DNA of 64,000 nucleotides, from assembly GCF_000344685.1 (NCBI RefSeq), contig NW_006920412.1, forward strand, positions 3,079,018 to 3,143,017, in the 5' to 3' direction. Below are positions 21,054 through 34,172 of the stretch, one piece after another. This DNA comes from Gloeophyllum trabeum ATCC 11539 (Eukaryota; Basidiomycota; Agaricomycetes; Gloeophyllales; Gloeophyllaceae). Under the pieces are notes generated by a model, which saw only the letters and a list, made by a program, of their open reading frames with translations, was not told the origin of the DNA and made no database searches. Numbering within the stretch: the first letter of the stretch is position 1; each line of letters opens with the position of its first letter. Both the position numbers and the translations under genes were made by a program.

Positions 21054-24000
21054 ATGTCGGACGACTATCCGACTCTATTTCGTGAGTTTTGGAATGGAAG
21101 TGATGCGTTTTCCCTATTAACGCAAAGCCCTGTAGGCTCCGAGCCTATGAGCTTGGTGCAACTGTTCATCCCAACTGAAGTTGCTCATGACGCGGTCGCA
21201 GAACTTGGAGAGCTCGGAAATGTCGAGTTCAAAGATGTCAGTACAAAATTTTGAACTGAAATTTGCTGTCACTTATTGACCGACTCCTGTCAGTTGAATC
21301 CTGAGGTCAACCCGTTCCAACGTTCCTTCGTAGGAGAAATCAGGCGTGTCGACGAGATGGCCCGTAGGGTCCGCTTCTTCACGTCGCAGATTGAGAAGGA
21401 GAAGGACGTGGTGCCTATCCGACCGCTGTACGACTCCGCGCCTCTCATCACCGTCGGTCCCCGTGCTGCTACAACCATTGACGAGCTGGATGTTACTTTG
21501 GCGGAACACGAGTCTAGGCTGAATCAGATGAATGAGAGCTACCAGACCCTCAGCGACCGGATGAAGGAGTTAGTCGAAGCTCGTTACGTCTTGCGGGAGA
21601 CTGCTGTTTTCTTCGACAAGGTGAGGAGACCCTTGAGTCGTACAAATACGTCTTTACTCATGCATGGCTACCAGGCCCAAGCGCAAGAATCTGACGTGAG
21701 GACCTCTATCGATGAGAGCTCTGCACCCCTCCTGCAGCATGCCGAACGTGACAACCAGTTCTCGACTGCGACTGTCCAGTTCGACTTGGAGTAAGTGCCA
21801 CAAACCCTGTGAAACCGTGCTACAACGGACTGACTTCTCAAAGATTCGTTGCTGGCACGATTGAGCGCACCCGTCTGCCTACTTTCGAGCGGGTTCTCTG
21901 GCGTGTACTCCGCGGGAACCTGTACATGAACTATACGGACATCCCTGAACCCTTCGTAGATCCTGTGACCGGCGCTGAGACGAGGAAGAACGTCTTCATC
22001 ATCTTTGCGCACGGCGAGACCCTTTTGGCCAAGATTCGCAAGGTCGCCGAGTCCATGGGAGGTACTCTGTATCCCATTGACGCTAATGCTGACAAGCGCG
22101 CGGACTCCTTGCGTGAGGTGACTGCTCGACTTGAGGATTTGCAGACTGTGTTGTACAACACGGGCCTGAACAGGAGGAGCGAGTTGGTTCGCATCGGCGA
22201 AAGTCTGGCGAGCTGGCAGGACGTTGTGGCCAAGGAGAAGTTGATCTACCAGACCCTCAACCTCTTCAACTACGATGTGCGTCGAAAGACGCTCATTGCC
22301 GAGGGATGGTGTCCTACTAGGGACATAACGACTATTCAGTTAGCCCTGAGACATGCGACAGTGAGACGCACACCTGTCGGTCGTTACTGTGTTCCTCATC
22401 TATTGTTATTCAGGAAGAGTCTGGCACCAATGTGCCTCCTATCTTGCATGAGATCCGTACTCACAAGATGCCGCCCACGTTCATGCGTACGAACAAGTTT
22501 ACGGAGGGGTTCCAGACTATTATGGACAGTTATGGTATCGCCACGTACCAAGAAGTGAACCCCGGCCTTTTTGCGGTCATCACGTTCCCGTTCCTGTTCG
22601 CGGTGATGTTTGGCGATATTGGCCATGGCTTCATCACGTTCACTACGGCGCTTTTGATGATTACGTTCGAAAGGAAACTGGCCAAAGCTGACCTCGGAGA
22701 GGTGAGTAACTAAATAATACTGATCGTCTGAGATGGTGATATTTATCTTGGGAATCAGATCATCGGCACGTTCTTTTAGTAAGTGGTCGTTTTTGTTACC
22801 AACTGTTCTTATGCTGATGACACGCATCCAGCGGGCGATACATTATCCTGCTCATGGGTGCTTTCTCCATGTATACGGGCTTGCTCTACAACGATATCTT
22901 CTCGAGGTCGCTCCATATCTGGCACTCTGGATGGGATTGGCCGGCGACACCGAGCAACGATTCCGTGGCGGCTACCTTCAATGGCAATGTCTATCCATTC
23001 GGCCTGGACCCCGGCTGGCACGGCGCCGAGAACGGACTCGTGTACACGAACTCATACAAGATGAAGATGTCCATCGTGCTCGGTGTAATTCACGTACGTC
23101 CGGTGATCCGTCGTGTCTTTCCGAAGTTCTCATCGTATATCTAGATGACCTTCGCCCTTTGCCTACAAGTGCCGAACCATATCCGTTTCAAACGTTTCTC
23201 AGACATATACAGCAACTTCATCCCGCAGATGATATTTCTCCAGTCTATCTTTGGTTATCTTGTTATCTGCATCCTCTACAAGTGGTCCATTGATTGGTCA
23301 ACGTCTCCCACCGCTCCTCCGTCGCTCCTAAACATGCTTATTGGCATGTTCCTGACGCCTGGATCAGTGGATCCGAGCACGCAGCTGTATCGCGGGCAGG
23401 GTTTCATACAGACCGTGCTGCTGCTTCTGGCCTTCGTTTGCGTGCCATGGCTGCTCTGTATGAAACCATATCTGCAATATCAGGAAATGAAGAAGATCCA
23501 AGGGCAAGGGTACGTTGGAATCCCCCACGGCGACGAGCCGCCCCGGGCTAGTTCCGACGACGTCCTGGAAGGCGAGGAGGAAGGTAATGGCAGAGCGATC
23601 GCGGAGGATGCGGAAGAAGAGCATGTGAGTATTCCCCGATGGTTGCGAACTTCCGATGTATTGAATATGATCGGTACTCAGGAGCAGCATGATTTCTCCG
23701 AAGTCGTGGTTCATCAAGTTATCCATACGATAGAGTTCTGCCTCGGATGCATCTCGCATACCGCGTCGTATCTCCGTCTTTGGGCACTTTCGCTTGCGCA
23801 TGCGCAGTTGTCGGAGGTGCTCTGGAATATGACGCTCGGGCCCGCGTTGGGCATGAGCGGTCTATTTGGCTGGATTGCCTTAGCTATCGTGTTCTGCTTG
23901 TGGTTTGTATTGACCATCTTCATCCTTTGTGTCATGGAGGTGAGTTTCGATACATCAGGATCTCCAGCGACCGAGGATCATCTGACGCGCTTCCAATCTC

Positions 24001-24183
24001 AAATAGGGCCTGTCAGCCTTCTTGCATGCCCTCCGGTTGCATTGGGTCGAAGCGAACAGCAAGCACTACGAGGCAGGCGGCAGGGTGAGTAATGTGATCT
24101 TGTTCACGACTGGAAGCCCGGCACGCTGACTGTCTGATTAGCAATTCATGCCGCTGAGCTTCGCGCATCTGAACGAGGCATAA
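21054..24183 (+). CDS. VPH1: V-type proton ATPase subunit a (VPH1)
   Basis: Membrane subunit of the V0 sector, which forms the proton half-channels of the vacuolar ATPase. Eleven exons join in phase: 21054-21236, 21294-21620, 21675-21790, 21844-22360, 22414-22701, 22759-22778, 22832-23093, 23145-23624, 23682-23939, 24007-24084, 24142-24183. The total is 856 residues, typical for the family. The cytosolic N-terminal half has [34 protein letters not shown] and [22 protein letters not shown]. The membrane half has [45 protein letters not shown], the [20 protein letters not shown] stretch and [22 protein letters not shown]. This last stretch contains the essential Arg of the half-channel. Exon 6 is only 20 bases. 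The end is [12 protein letters not shown]. Confidence 0.97.
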
Positions 24184-24756
24184 ACGATGCAGGTAAGAAT
24201 ACCACGGACGTGAATGAGGGTGTTGTCAGGCACAGTCCGGTCATCTCTTCTTACATACAATCGGCTACGATGTACCGCATCGCACAGGCAACAAAGATCT
24301 GTTTCGCATCGCCTGTGCTAAACGTGTGGGGTCAATAGCCTTACCCCGCATTTGACTTATTAAGCTTAGCGCCAGAGCCTTAAGCCAGACATCCCTCGAC
24401 CATTCGGCGAGGTCAAGTAAGATCCGGAGCTGGCGGCGCCCAGTCGGCGAGGTTCCATTTTTTCAAACTCCGATTATCATAGATCGTTTATAAGCGTTGG
24501 GCCGCATTTCGCACCACATCTCCCCATCTTCTCACCCTTTCCTCCTTCCTCCTTTATAGAGGTGAGCATTGTCGCTGTCGACGACGACGAGTGTTGAACT
24601 GATCTATCCTCAGGCTCCGGCCCATCCGTAGATATAGAGTGTTCCTTGCTCCTTGTTCGCCTTTACGCGATCTCGATATAGACAAGTCACTTCCTACTAT
24701 ATCTTCTACGATTGTACGTCCTTCCTGAAATTTTATTGGATTCAGGTGCTGACTAG
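24184..24756 (+). promoter_or_regulatory. EF-3 promoter and probable 5' UTR intron
   Basis: A TTTATAAG box lies near 24488-24495. After it, a G|GTGAGC donor near 24561 and a CTATCCTCAG acceptor near 24614 suggest a 5' UTR intron of about 55 bases, common in strongly expressed fungal translation genes. The stretch before 24480 also holds the VPH1 3' UTR. Confidence 0.5.
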
Positions 24757-27700
24757 ATGGCACAGAAATTCGACATGCCCGCTGCTACCGCTGTCGCTGC
24801 TGCTACCCCCGCACTCGCCTCCCTGAAGGCTGCCGCCAACGGCACCCCCGTTGACGGCCAGACGGATTTCGCTGCCCTTTTCTCGTCCGACAAGGCTGCT
24901 CGCGAATCCGCAGCTCACTCTCTCGCCGCTGCTGCGCAACAAAATGGGCCATCCGCCCTCTCTGGCTTCCCCGAAGCCGCTGTCAAGGCTCTGGCCGACA
25001 AGAAGTCTCCCGCTGCGCGTGAGAGCGCAGCGAACGCTGTTATCACGATCGTCAAGGCTGGCGGTGTGAAGGCCCTCGAGCCCACTTTCATCGACTCCGG
25101 CCTCTATGCCGCTCTCATTGAGACTTTCGCCGACAAGATGCCCGCTGTCAGGACAGCGGCAGTCGAGGCCGTGCGGGAGTTCGTCGCAGCGATGAACCCC
25201 TGGGCTTCTGCACTTGTACTTCCCGCCCTTCTCCACGAAATCAAGACTGCCGGCAAATGGCAAGTCAAGACTGGCGCTCTGGTTATCCTGAACCAGCTTA
25301 CCACCAGCGCCCCTGTCCAAATCGCTAAGCTCATGCCTGAGATTGTTCCCGTCCTGTCCGAGGCTATTTGGGATACGAAGGCTGACGTGAAGAAGGCGGC
25401 TCGTGATTCGCTGACAAAGGCTACGGCTCTCGTATCGAACAAGGACATTGAACGCTTTATTCCGGCTCTAATTAAGGCTCTGATTAATCCCGTTGAGGAG
25501 GTCCCTAATACCATCAATCTCCTCTCGGCTACCACATTCGTTTCCGAAGTAGACTCCCCTACCTTGTCTCTGATGGTTCCCCTGTTGGCTCGTGGTCTCA
25601 ACGAGAAGCCGACGGCCACCAAACGGAAGGTCGCAGTGTACGTTTGTTCGTCTTGTTAGTGTTTACCATGTGACTGACAATTCCTTCAGTATCATCGACA
25701 ACATGTCCAAGCTTGTCGACTCCCCTGTGACTGTCCGTCCGTTCATCCCCAAGCTTCTCCCCGGCCTCATCAAGGTCGAGACCACGATCGGTGACCCCGA
25801 AGCTCGCAGCGTCGTCCAGAGGGCTATCAATACCCTCCGTCAAGTTGGCGAGGTACCGGCTGACAACGACGGCTCGAACCTTCCTCCCTTGAAGGTTCAC
25901 GAGCCGAGTCAGTTGGCGAGCGGCCTGATCTCCATCTACAAGAAGGCTGGCGTTAACCCGGTTCCCTCCCCCTCGGACATTCTCGTCGCCTACACATCCC
26001 GCTTGGCGGCCACCATGGTGAACTTGAAGAACTTCGACGCTTCCGAGTGGCAGACTCTTGCCCCTTACCTTGCTATTGTGTCGCAGACTCCCGACCCCGC
26101 TTCCGTCGCCTCACAGTGGGCCGTCCGCTCGGCGTCCGATGAGACCGTTGATGAGGACGTTCCCGAGGATGAGGAGGAGGGCGAGGACCTTTGCAACTGC
26201 CAGTTCTCTCTGGCTTACGGTGCGAAGATCCTCCTCAACACTGCCACCCTGCGACTCAAGCGGGGTCACCGTTATGGTCTCTGCGGTCGCAACGGTACTG
26301 GCAAGTCCACTCTCATGCGCGCCATCAACAACGGTCAGGTCGAGGGTTTCCCTTCTCCCGACGAGGTCCGCACCTTCTACGTCGAGCACGATATCGACGG
26401 CAGCGAGGAGGACATGTCTGTCCTTCAGTGGATCCTCAACGACAAGCGTATCCAGGCGGACGAGAAGGAGATTATCGAGACCTTGGCCTCCGTTGGTTTC
26501 AGCGATGAGCGCCAGAAGAGTTCGATCGGTAGCTTGTCGGGTGGTTGGAAGATGAAGTTGGCTTTGGCCAGGGCTATGTTGTTCAAGGCTGACATTCTCC
26601 TGCTCGACGAGCCTACCAACCATTTGGACGTCGTCAACGTCGCCTGGTTGGAGAACTACCTCACCAGCCTGACGCACTGCACATCCATCATTGTGTCGCA
26701 CGACTCAAGCTTCCTGAACAACGTCATCACCGACGTTCTTCACCTCAACAGGTTCAAGCTCAAGCGCTACCGCGGCAACTTGGAGTCGTTCATGAAGCAG
26801 GTGCCCGAGGCGCGCTCCTACTACACCCTCGAGCCCCAGGAGGACTACACTTTCAAGTTCCCCGACCCTCCTCTGCTCGAAGGTGTCAAGACTAAGGAGA
26901 AGAGTTTGCTCAAGATGCGCAAAGTTGGATTCCAGTACCCTACCCAGCCTACCCAGCAGCTCTACGACATCACCCTTCAAGTCTCACTCTCTTCCCGTGT
27001 GGCCGTCCTCGGTCCCAACGGTTCCGGCAAGTCCACCCTCGTCAAGTTGCTCATCGGTGACTTGGAGCCCAACAAGGGCGGTGAGATCTGGAAGCACCCT
27101 AACTTGGTCATTGGTTATGTCGCGCAGCACGCGTTCCACCACATCGACAACCATCTCGACAAGACCCCGCTCGAGTACATGCTGTGGCGTTACCAGACCG
27201 GTGAGGACTTGGAGGAGATGATGAAGGCCAACCGCCAAATCTCCGAGGAGGAGCTGCAGAAGATGAAGGACGGATCCATTGTTGTTGTCGAGGGACAGAA
27301 GCGCACGATTGACGAGATCCTCACTCGTAAGAAGCTGAAGCAGTCGTACGAGTACGAGGTCTCCTTCAAGAACATGAGCTCCACGGAGAATATCTGGATG
27401 TCCCGTGATGAGCTCATCAAGCGTGGCTTCGAGAAGAAGGTCATTGAGGTTGACACTCGCGAGGCTCAGCGTCTCGGTCTGCTGCGCCCCCTTGTGCGTC
27501 GCGAGATCGAGAAGCACTTCGCCGACTTCGGTCTAGAGCCCGAGTTCGTCTCTCACAACTCAATGCGTGGTCTGTCCGGTGGTCAGAAGGTCAAGGTCGT
27601 GCTCGGTGCTGCTACGTGGCGCCGGCCCCATGTCATCTGCATGGACGAGCCTACCAACTACCTCGACCGGGAGTCGCTCGCTGCCCTCATCTCTGCACTC

Positions 27701-28012
27701 AAGGTCTTTGAGGGTGGTGTGCTTGTCATCACGCACAACCGTGACTTCTCGGAGTCCCTCTGCAAGGAAGTCTGGGCTATGCGCGACGGCCACCTCGAGG
27801 CATCTGGCCATAACTGGGTCGAGGGTCAGGGAGCCGGCCCCCGCATTGACAAGGGCAACGGAGAGGAGGAGGACAAGTACGACGCTATGGGTAACAAGAT
27901 CGAGGTCAACAAGAAGAAGAAGATGACCTCTGCGGACGCACGGAAGGCCAAGAAGGAGCGCATGGCACGTAGAAAGCGCGGCGAGGAGGTCTTCACCGAC
28001 GAGGAGCTATGA
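24757..28012 (+). CDS. TEF3: Translation elongation factor 3 (EF-3)
   Basis: Fungal ABC ATPase that binds the ribosome near the E-site, releases deacylated tRNA and helps eEF1A deliver aminoacyl-tRNA. Two exons, 24757-25637 and 25690-28012, give 1067 residues (the yeast protein has 1044). The N-terminal half is HEAT repeats (ADKKSPAARESAANAVITI, IWDTKADVKKAARDSLTKA). The first ABC domain has Walker A GRNGTGKST, signature SIGSLSGGWKMKLALARAML and Walker B ADILLLDEPTNHLD. The second has GPNGSGKST, a chromodomain-like insertion (QKRTIDEILTRKKLKQSYEYE), signature MRGLSGGQKVKVVLGAATW and ICMDEPTNYLD. The C-terminus is Lys-rich (NKKKKMTSADARKAKKERM), the ribosome and eEF1A-binding tail. Codon use is strongly biased to C-ending codons, consistent with high expression. 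Confidence 0.98.
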
Positions 28013-28463
28013 GGTGGTTGAGGATCTTGCGCCTGTTACGACCGTTATGATTTCACTCTTTCCGTGTGTGTGCTCTAGTGTGTCCGCTGTGTCATGTCAA
28101 TGGTCTCTTTCTCTTGTATTCTCGCATGTCTCCATAGGGTCGTATAATACTTCATGTTTGTCGCTATGTGATATTTATGACTGTCATTGCACGTTTCTCT
28201 TCTTCCGTTGTGTGAACTGTCTGAAAGTCTGAAGGCGATGGGTCCTGGTACACGGCCCTGCGCACTGCGCAGCGTATTCTTGGAAGTTGTAATCTTACAG
28301 CTGCGGAGGCAGTAGGCGATGCACGAGTAGGGCCTCTGACGTCCTAGAAGCTATATATGCTTGGCTGAGGGGACCATGTCTGTTCGACCGAGCTACTCGG
28401 ACAGCGTCTCCCCTTCCCCGGCTTGGAGTTTGTCTCTTACTCTCACGACCTGCGACGACCGTC
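28013..28463. other. EF-3 3' UTR and promoter of the M50B gene
   Basis: About 450 bases. The first part is T-rich, as expected for a 3' UTR. A TATATATGC run near 28351 lies about 110 bases before the next start codon. No coding exon seen. Confidence 0.5.
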
Positions 28464-29837
28464 ATGCCTTTCCTTGCGGATTATGACCTATCGGACAGCT
28501 TGCACGCTGCGAACAGTTTACATGCTAGGGATGCCCGGGATACACTGACGCCTACGCCTACGCAGAGGACCACGCTGATTGTTGCGGCGTGTTATATCAT
28601 TGCTATTGCGATTCTGTGGTGAGTAGATTGACGCCTGGAGTGACATTTGGTGCTTAGGATGGTTGGACTTTGGGCAGGCATGTACCGTTCTTGAGCTGGA
28701 TAAGTAAGAGCCTTATGTGGAATTATATTTCGCGCCCAACATGGATGACTTATGACTGTTGCAGTTTATCCGTTTAAGTGAGTGCGAGGTTATAGTCAGA
28801 GCTTTCGCGGGACAACTTATGTCTCGCCAGATTACTTACGGTCGGCTTCCACGAAATGAGCCACGCCATCGCAGGCGTGCTCACCTGTGCGCGCATTCAC
28901 TCCGTCGAGCTTGACCGTACGCCCCCTCCCCCCCCTCCTCCTGTTCCCCACTTTAACTCCGCCACTTGATGTACAGCCGACGAGGGTGGCGAGACGCGTA
29001 TGTCGGGCGGGATCCCCTGGATCACGCTCCCGGCGGGCTATCTGGGCTCGTCGTTCATCGGCGCGGCGCTCATCGCGTGCGGGTTCGATACGAACGCGAG
29101 CAAAGTCGCGTGCCTCGTCCTCGCGGCGTTCTTCCTGTTCACGCTTTGGTGGGCGCGCCGGAATTGGCTGTAAGTGTCTTACTATTGGCGAGTAGGAGAT
29201 TATGATTTGTGACTGCGAACGACGTGCAGGACGTGGCTGCTGATCCTCGGCATGGCGGGCCTGATCGTGCTGTTTTGGTTCGTCGCGGGCGGGGTTGCGC
29301 TGCGCTACTTCGTAAGTATTCCCAGCATCCCACAATTCCATTTCCCCTCCCTCACACTCATCCTGGCGGTTCGTAGATCCTCTTCATCGGCGTGATGTCC
29401 TGCATGTACGTCCTATGGGACGTCATTGGTAAGCTCCTCCCCGGGGTCCCGTCCTTCGCACGCACCCCTCACCCTTCCTCCTCGCAGATGATACCATCGC
29501 GCGCAAGATCCATAGCTCCGACGCCTCCGCCTTCGCCGACATCTGCGGCTGCTGCCCCTCCCAAGGTCAGCCTCTCCTTCCCTCTCGCTCCCTGAACTTC
29601 TCACAGTTACGTGTCACAGTCTGGGGCGTCATCTGGCTCATCATCGCCTTTGCCTTCTTCGCCGCGGGCATCGTTGTCGGCCTCGCCGCCTTCAAGCAGT
29701 CCGCCGCGCAGCAGGAGGCGGACTCGCACCATTTCCTGCCCGTGCCGGGGTCGAGCGGTGCCCTCACCATCGCTCCGTCATTATCGACGTATTGTACTGC
29801 TTTGCTCTGTGCGCTGCTGTTAAATTTTGGAATATGA
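28464..29837 (+). CDS. Peptidase M50B-like membrane metalloprotease family protein
   Basis: Multi-pass membrane protein of the M50B-like group. The zinc-metalloprotease HExxH motif is present as GFHEMSHAIAG, followed by a short loop and hydrophobic segments. The start at 28464 (MPFLADYDLSDSLHAAN) leads into a first helix (TLIVAACYIIAIAILW). Very short exons then lead to HEMSH, followed by GIPWITLPAGYLGSSFIGAAL, CLVLAAFFLFTLWWARR, LILGMAGLIVLFWFVAGGVAL, FIGVMSCMYVLWDV with DD two residues later, and VWGVIWLIIAFAFFAAGIVVG. The Asp pair after the sixth helix may supply the third zinc ligand, as in M50 enzymes. The C-terminus is a hydrophobic stretch ending NFGI at 29837. About seven introns are needed. 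The substrate is unknown, and fungal members are mostly uncharacterised. Confidence 0.85.
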
Positions 29838-30068
29838 ACAGTGATAGATATATCTTGGACGTTAAATGCATATATGTACCTACGTAATATCTTGAATTAT
29901 CAGCATGAGCTCAGGTTGTGACATGCTTCAACGGTCTACTGTCTTTTCAACACCAGTAGTCCAGAGTTTGCCTGACAAGTTCTGCCAGATCTCGATTTTC
30001 CAGGTATTAGTATCCCAGGTGAACATAGTATACAACGACGCCTGTAGGCATATAGCAACGCGCGAGCA

Positions 30069-32838
30069 TTATCTCCTATCATGATACCGCTCTCTCGAAT
30101 CCCCTCTCCTCCTATCCCTGTCATCCCTGCGAGGCGGCGGCGGCGACTCGTCACGGTACCGCCTATCCCTATCCCTATCATACACATCCCTTTTCCCCCC
30201 GCCATACCTCTGCCTCGAATCGTCCCGCTCCCTCCTGTCCCGCCCGTAGTCATCACGGTCCCTCCCATTAGGTGGCGGGGTCCTCGACCTGTCCCGCCCA
30301 TAATCGTCACGACCCCTCGCCTTCGGGGGCGGCGTTCGCGACCTGTCTCGAGGTTCATCATGCCTCGAGCGACGGGGCGGCGGCGAGGGCGACCGCGAGT
30401 AGTCCCGGCGTCCCCTGGAACGTTCCCGTGGAGGCGGCGACGCCCGGCGCTTGGGTGCCGGGGGTGAGCGCGAGTCGGAGGAGTACCGGCGCCGCGGCGG
30501 GGGCGAGCGCGAGTCGCTCCTGCCCCTTCGCCGGGGTGCGTGTGACTCAGACTCAGAGGCGGAGTCTTCCGAGTCGTCGTCGGATGAGCTGAGGTCCGAG
30601 GAATCATCCGAGTCCGAGGAGTCTTCCTCGGACGAGCTCTCCGCCTCCAGCATGGCCCGTCGCTGTTCCATGATAATGCGGGGAGCGTTCTGCGGGATCA
30701 GCGTCAGCAACTTGGCACCAAACTGCGGGGAGTCAAACAACGTACCTTCAGATGCTCACGCATCTCCTCCGTGACAATACCCAGCCCAATACTTGTAAAG
30801 TAGTTGATCGAGAACCGCGTGTTCTTCGGATTATCGAGCGGGAACATCCCTTGGCAATGCATCCTGATCTCCGGGTCCTTGAACCGCTCTGCGAGGTTCT
30901 TGAGGCCCATGCTCTCCATCACTTCCTGCATCATGATCTTCACGAAGATACGGCTACTCGACGTCGTGTCGTCCTCGTTCATCTTGATGCACTCGAAGAC
31001 CGCCCACGAGATCGCGTCGTTGGCGAGTAGGTGCCCGAAGAGCCGCGCGATGTTGCGCAGCCGGTTCGTCTCGTACCGATGTATGGTGTTGTAGTAGTTG
31101 GCGAACGCTTGCTCAAAACATTCTTCCCACACGCGGTTGAGCTTGCAGAAGCGCTCAGATACGAGGCCGTAGAACTTGGAGTACGTTCGCTCTTGCGAAC
31201 AACACTCGATAAGCATGTTCACGAGCTCGATCTGCATTACTGGGTCAGAGCAAAGTCAGTGTAAGATGGTATCGACACTTTACCTCTTCGCCTTCTTTGA
31301 GTTGGATTTTGAGCAACTTGTGCACAGCTTCTTCATAATTCAATGCATTCATGATGGTCAGGTAGATGGTGCGGCGCAGATTGACAAGGTTGGTCTCCGT
31401 GCGATCCTCGATGCCCTCCTTAGCTTCCACTTCTGTAACATGACAGTCAGCAATTAAGAATCCTACATTACAACTGGATGTACAGACCTTCTTCTTCGTC
31501 CTCTTCCTCTTCACTCTCCTCAGAGCCCGACTCGTCATCCGAGTCCTCACCGAGGATCTCAGCCTTGATCTGCTTATACTTGTCCTCATTCTCTAGATAA
31601 TTAGGATCGAACTTGAATATATTCAGTCCCTCCTGCACTTGCAGTTCTTCCTCCAGCTGAATCTGGTGAGTGATCTGCTCCTCCTCCTCGACCAGGTCTA
31701 AACCTTCGGGGATGATGGGGTTGTCCTTGTACTTGTCCTTCCGCACCTGCATGAGTACCTCGATCATGTACTGAACTCGGTGGCTGATCGATCCCTCGTT
31801 CAGCACGGCACGGAAGCGCTCGAAAACGGTGGCATTCGCTTTCGGAGAGTTCTCAGCGAGGAATGCGCCGACTTCCCGCATGAACCCGACGGCAATTTCG
31901 ATCGAATCATCTGTCGGGCGTTCGAGCAGGAGGACGAGGATTTGAAGGGCGATAATTTCATGTGCAACGCCTTGGTTCACGAGGTGGGCAATGAAAGTGG
32001 TCGTCGAGTGGCATACAATCTAGACGACCTCGTGTAAATCAAAAGCGTCACTAAGGAAGAAGCGTAAGAGCATACCTTGTCATTACGCTTGAATGACCGC
32101 CTGAACTGACTGATCAACCTCGTCAGCACCAACTCTCCGACCTGAGGCAGCTTGGTATTGATCACGGCAACCAGAGCAGCGAAGACGGGGGTAAATGGTA
32201 AACTGGCGGCCTGCGCCTTCATCACGCTCCTCGCAAACAGACCGCGTCCGCGAATCAAGTTCTCCTGGAACAGCTCGGGAATGATGTGCTTGATGTTCGC
32301 AACGTTAACCCTGTTGACAATACCAGTGATTGACTTCCTCAGAGCGTCCCAAGAAAGCCGCTGGTATTCGGGGCTGGACTTGTCCGTCGTGGCAGCTGCC
32401 TGCATAGCGCGGAGTCGCGCTGGGGGGATGTACGCGCCCCCCGCACGAGAACCGCCCAGCAGCTTGTTGAACTCCGCCTGCGCATCGAACTTCTCCTTTT
32501 CCTTCTCCCCATCCTTTCCGCCGTCCTTCCCTTTCTCCATTTTCTGCAACTCCAGCTCCGCCATCCGCGCCGCGAGCTGGCGTTCACGTTCGGCGCGTCG
32601 CTTGGGGTCGACATCGTTCACTCTCGGAAGGTCCAAGCGCGCTCTTGGCGGCGGTGACGCCGAACGTCGACGGCTGGCTGGAGGTGCTCCGTCCGCGTTT
32701 TGAGGTGACCTGGAACGGGACCTAATGCAAGTGTGAATCCACGGCGCCTAGAAGACGACATCGACGCACTCACCGTTTTCTCTTCTGACCAAAGCCGTCA
32801 TTCGCATCAGTGGGAGTCATAACAGCAGCAGCCGACAT
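30069..32838 (-). CDS. CWC22: Pre-mRNA-splicing factor CWC22
   Basis: Spliceosome component that holds the exon junction complex helicase eIF4A3 (in organisms that have it) and is needed for the first splicing step. The start at 32838 ([22 protein letters not shown]) is followed by an RS-like and charged linker and [16 protein letters not shown]. The MIF4G domain follows ([60 protein letters not shown]), then the acidic linker [20 protein letters not shown]. The MA3 domain follows ([50 protein letters not shown], FFxx-type region up to MREHLK). The C-terminus is a long Ser/Asp-rich and then RS/RD dipeptide region, seen in animal and basidiomycete CWC22 but short in yeast. The stop is at 30069-30071. 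It shares a 163-base divergent promoter with the next gene. Confidence 0.96.
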
Positions 32839-33001
32839 GGTGAGAGACGGTAAGAGGTTCACCGCCGTACAATGCGAAGTCAAACGGCAGCGCTAGCGCC
32901 TGGGGCTATTTGTGCATGTTTACCCACTTGCGCCACATCCAGGACCCTTTTCGAAGTCGCGACTTGTAACACGACCTCTACCTCCTGGTCTTATGGGCAT
33001 C
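32839..33001. promoter_or_regulatory. Compact divergent promoter, CWC22 / metallo-beta-lactamase gene
   Basis: Only 163 bases separate the two start codons, so the genes must share promoter elements. No TATA box is visible. Confidence 0.6.
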
Positions 33002-34172
33002 ATGGAAGCCCTCGAAAACTTACCTCCGATAGCCAGGGTAGGCATTGAATTAAGTGTCTACCAGTAGATACTTATGGCAATAATATAGCTAAGTGATCGC
33101 GTCGTTCGAGTACTCGGTCAAGTGAGTGCTTTCCCTTGTGGAACGTGAACGATCCTACAAAGCCCTTCAGAATCCAGGGAAATTTACCCTCCAAGGTATG
33201 ATAATTTGCTTTTACGAGCCAGGTTCAACGTAGTCTAACCTGGGTCTAGGGACAAATACCTACATCGTAGGCTCGCGTAATCCCTACACGCTTATCGACA
33301 CTGGAGAAGGCAAGGAAGAGTACATTCCCTTCCTCGCGAGCGCACTCAAGGAGCACGCCCCGCCGTCTGACCCTCAGCAACCGGATATTTCTGATATCAT
33401 CATATCACACCGGCATGGTGACCACATAGGCGGACTACCGTCTGTCCTGGCATTGTTACGTCGTCTGTGGGAGGACCGGAACGGCCAGACTGGGCTGGCG
33501 TTCAAGCCTCCTCGAATCCATAAATTCCCTCTTCCGCCGTCTGCCCAGGATCCGCAAGTCCAGTCTGTGCTAGAGTCGCTACCGCCTGGGTCATTCGAAC
33601 CAAACAGAGGTGGTTCCGCTTTGCATGATCTAGTAGACGGTCAGACCCTGGAGATCGGTTCTTCGACTTCACTCCGTGTCCTCCATACTCCCGGGCATAC
33701 CGTTGACTCCATTTGCTTGCACTTTCCGGAAGATAATGCCGTGTTTACTGCCGATACCGTACTCGGCCAGGGCACCGCTGTCTTCGAAGACCTCTCGACC
33801 TATATCTCCAGTCTCCAAAGTTTGGCTGCCTACAAAGACAAGGAACCCGGTAAAAGAGACTATGCCTTGTTGTACCCTGGGCACGGCCCCGTCGTCAAAG
33901 AAGGGCTGAAGACAATATCGACATATATTCAACATCGTCTGGAGCGGGAGTCTCAGATCGTGCAAGTTCTGCAATCCCCTGCGCCGGATAATGCGGAGGT
34001 TTGGACGCCTTGGACGATAGTTTCCAAGATTTATGCTGCCTACCCGGAGAGCTTGTGGCTCCCTGCGTCCCACGGGGTGATCTTACACCTGCGCAAGTTG
34101 GAGAAAGATGGGAAGGTCAGGTTCCTCGGCGGCGAGGGCAAGGACGGGAGGTGGCAATTGAGTACAAGCTGA
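33002..34172 (+). CDS. Metallo-beta-lactamase fold protein, LACTB2-like
   Basis: MBL-fold hydrolase related to human LACTB2, an endoribonuclease of mitochondria. The start at 33002 (MEALENLPPIAR) is followed by two introns, then NPGKFTLQGTNTYIVG, the family N-terminal signature, and TLIDTGEGK. The metal-binding motif HxHxDH is intact as SHRHGDHIGG. Further zinc ligands fit HTPGHTVDSICLHF and FTADTVLGQGTAVFEDL (His and Asp), and a final histidine in LYPGHGPV. After the MBL domain there is a winged-helix-like C-terminal part (WTIVSKIYAAYPESLW, HLRKLEKDGKVRF), also as in LACTB2. All catalytic residues are present. In some fungi similar proteins sit in polyketide clusters as thioesterases, but the housekeeping context here favours the LACTB2 role. 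Confidence 0.9.

Noticed and set aside
25104..27811. Long antisense frames opposite EF-3
   Set aside because: Shadows caused by strong codon bias in EF-3; no domain on that strand.
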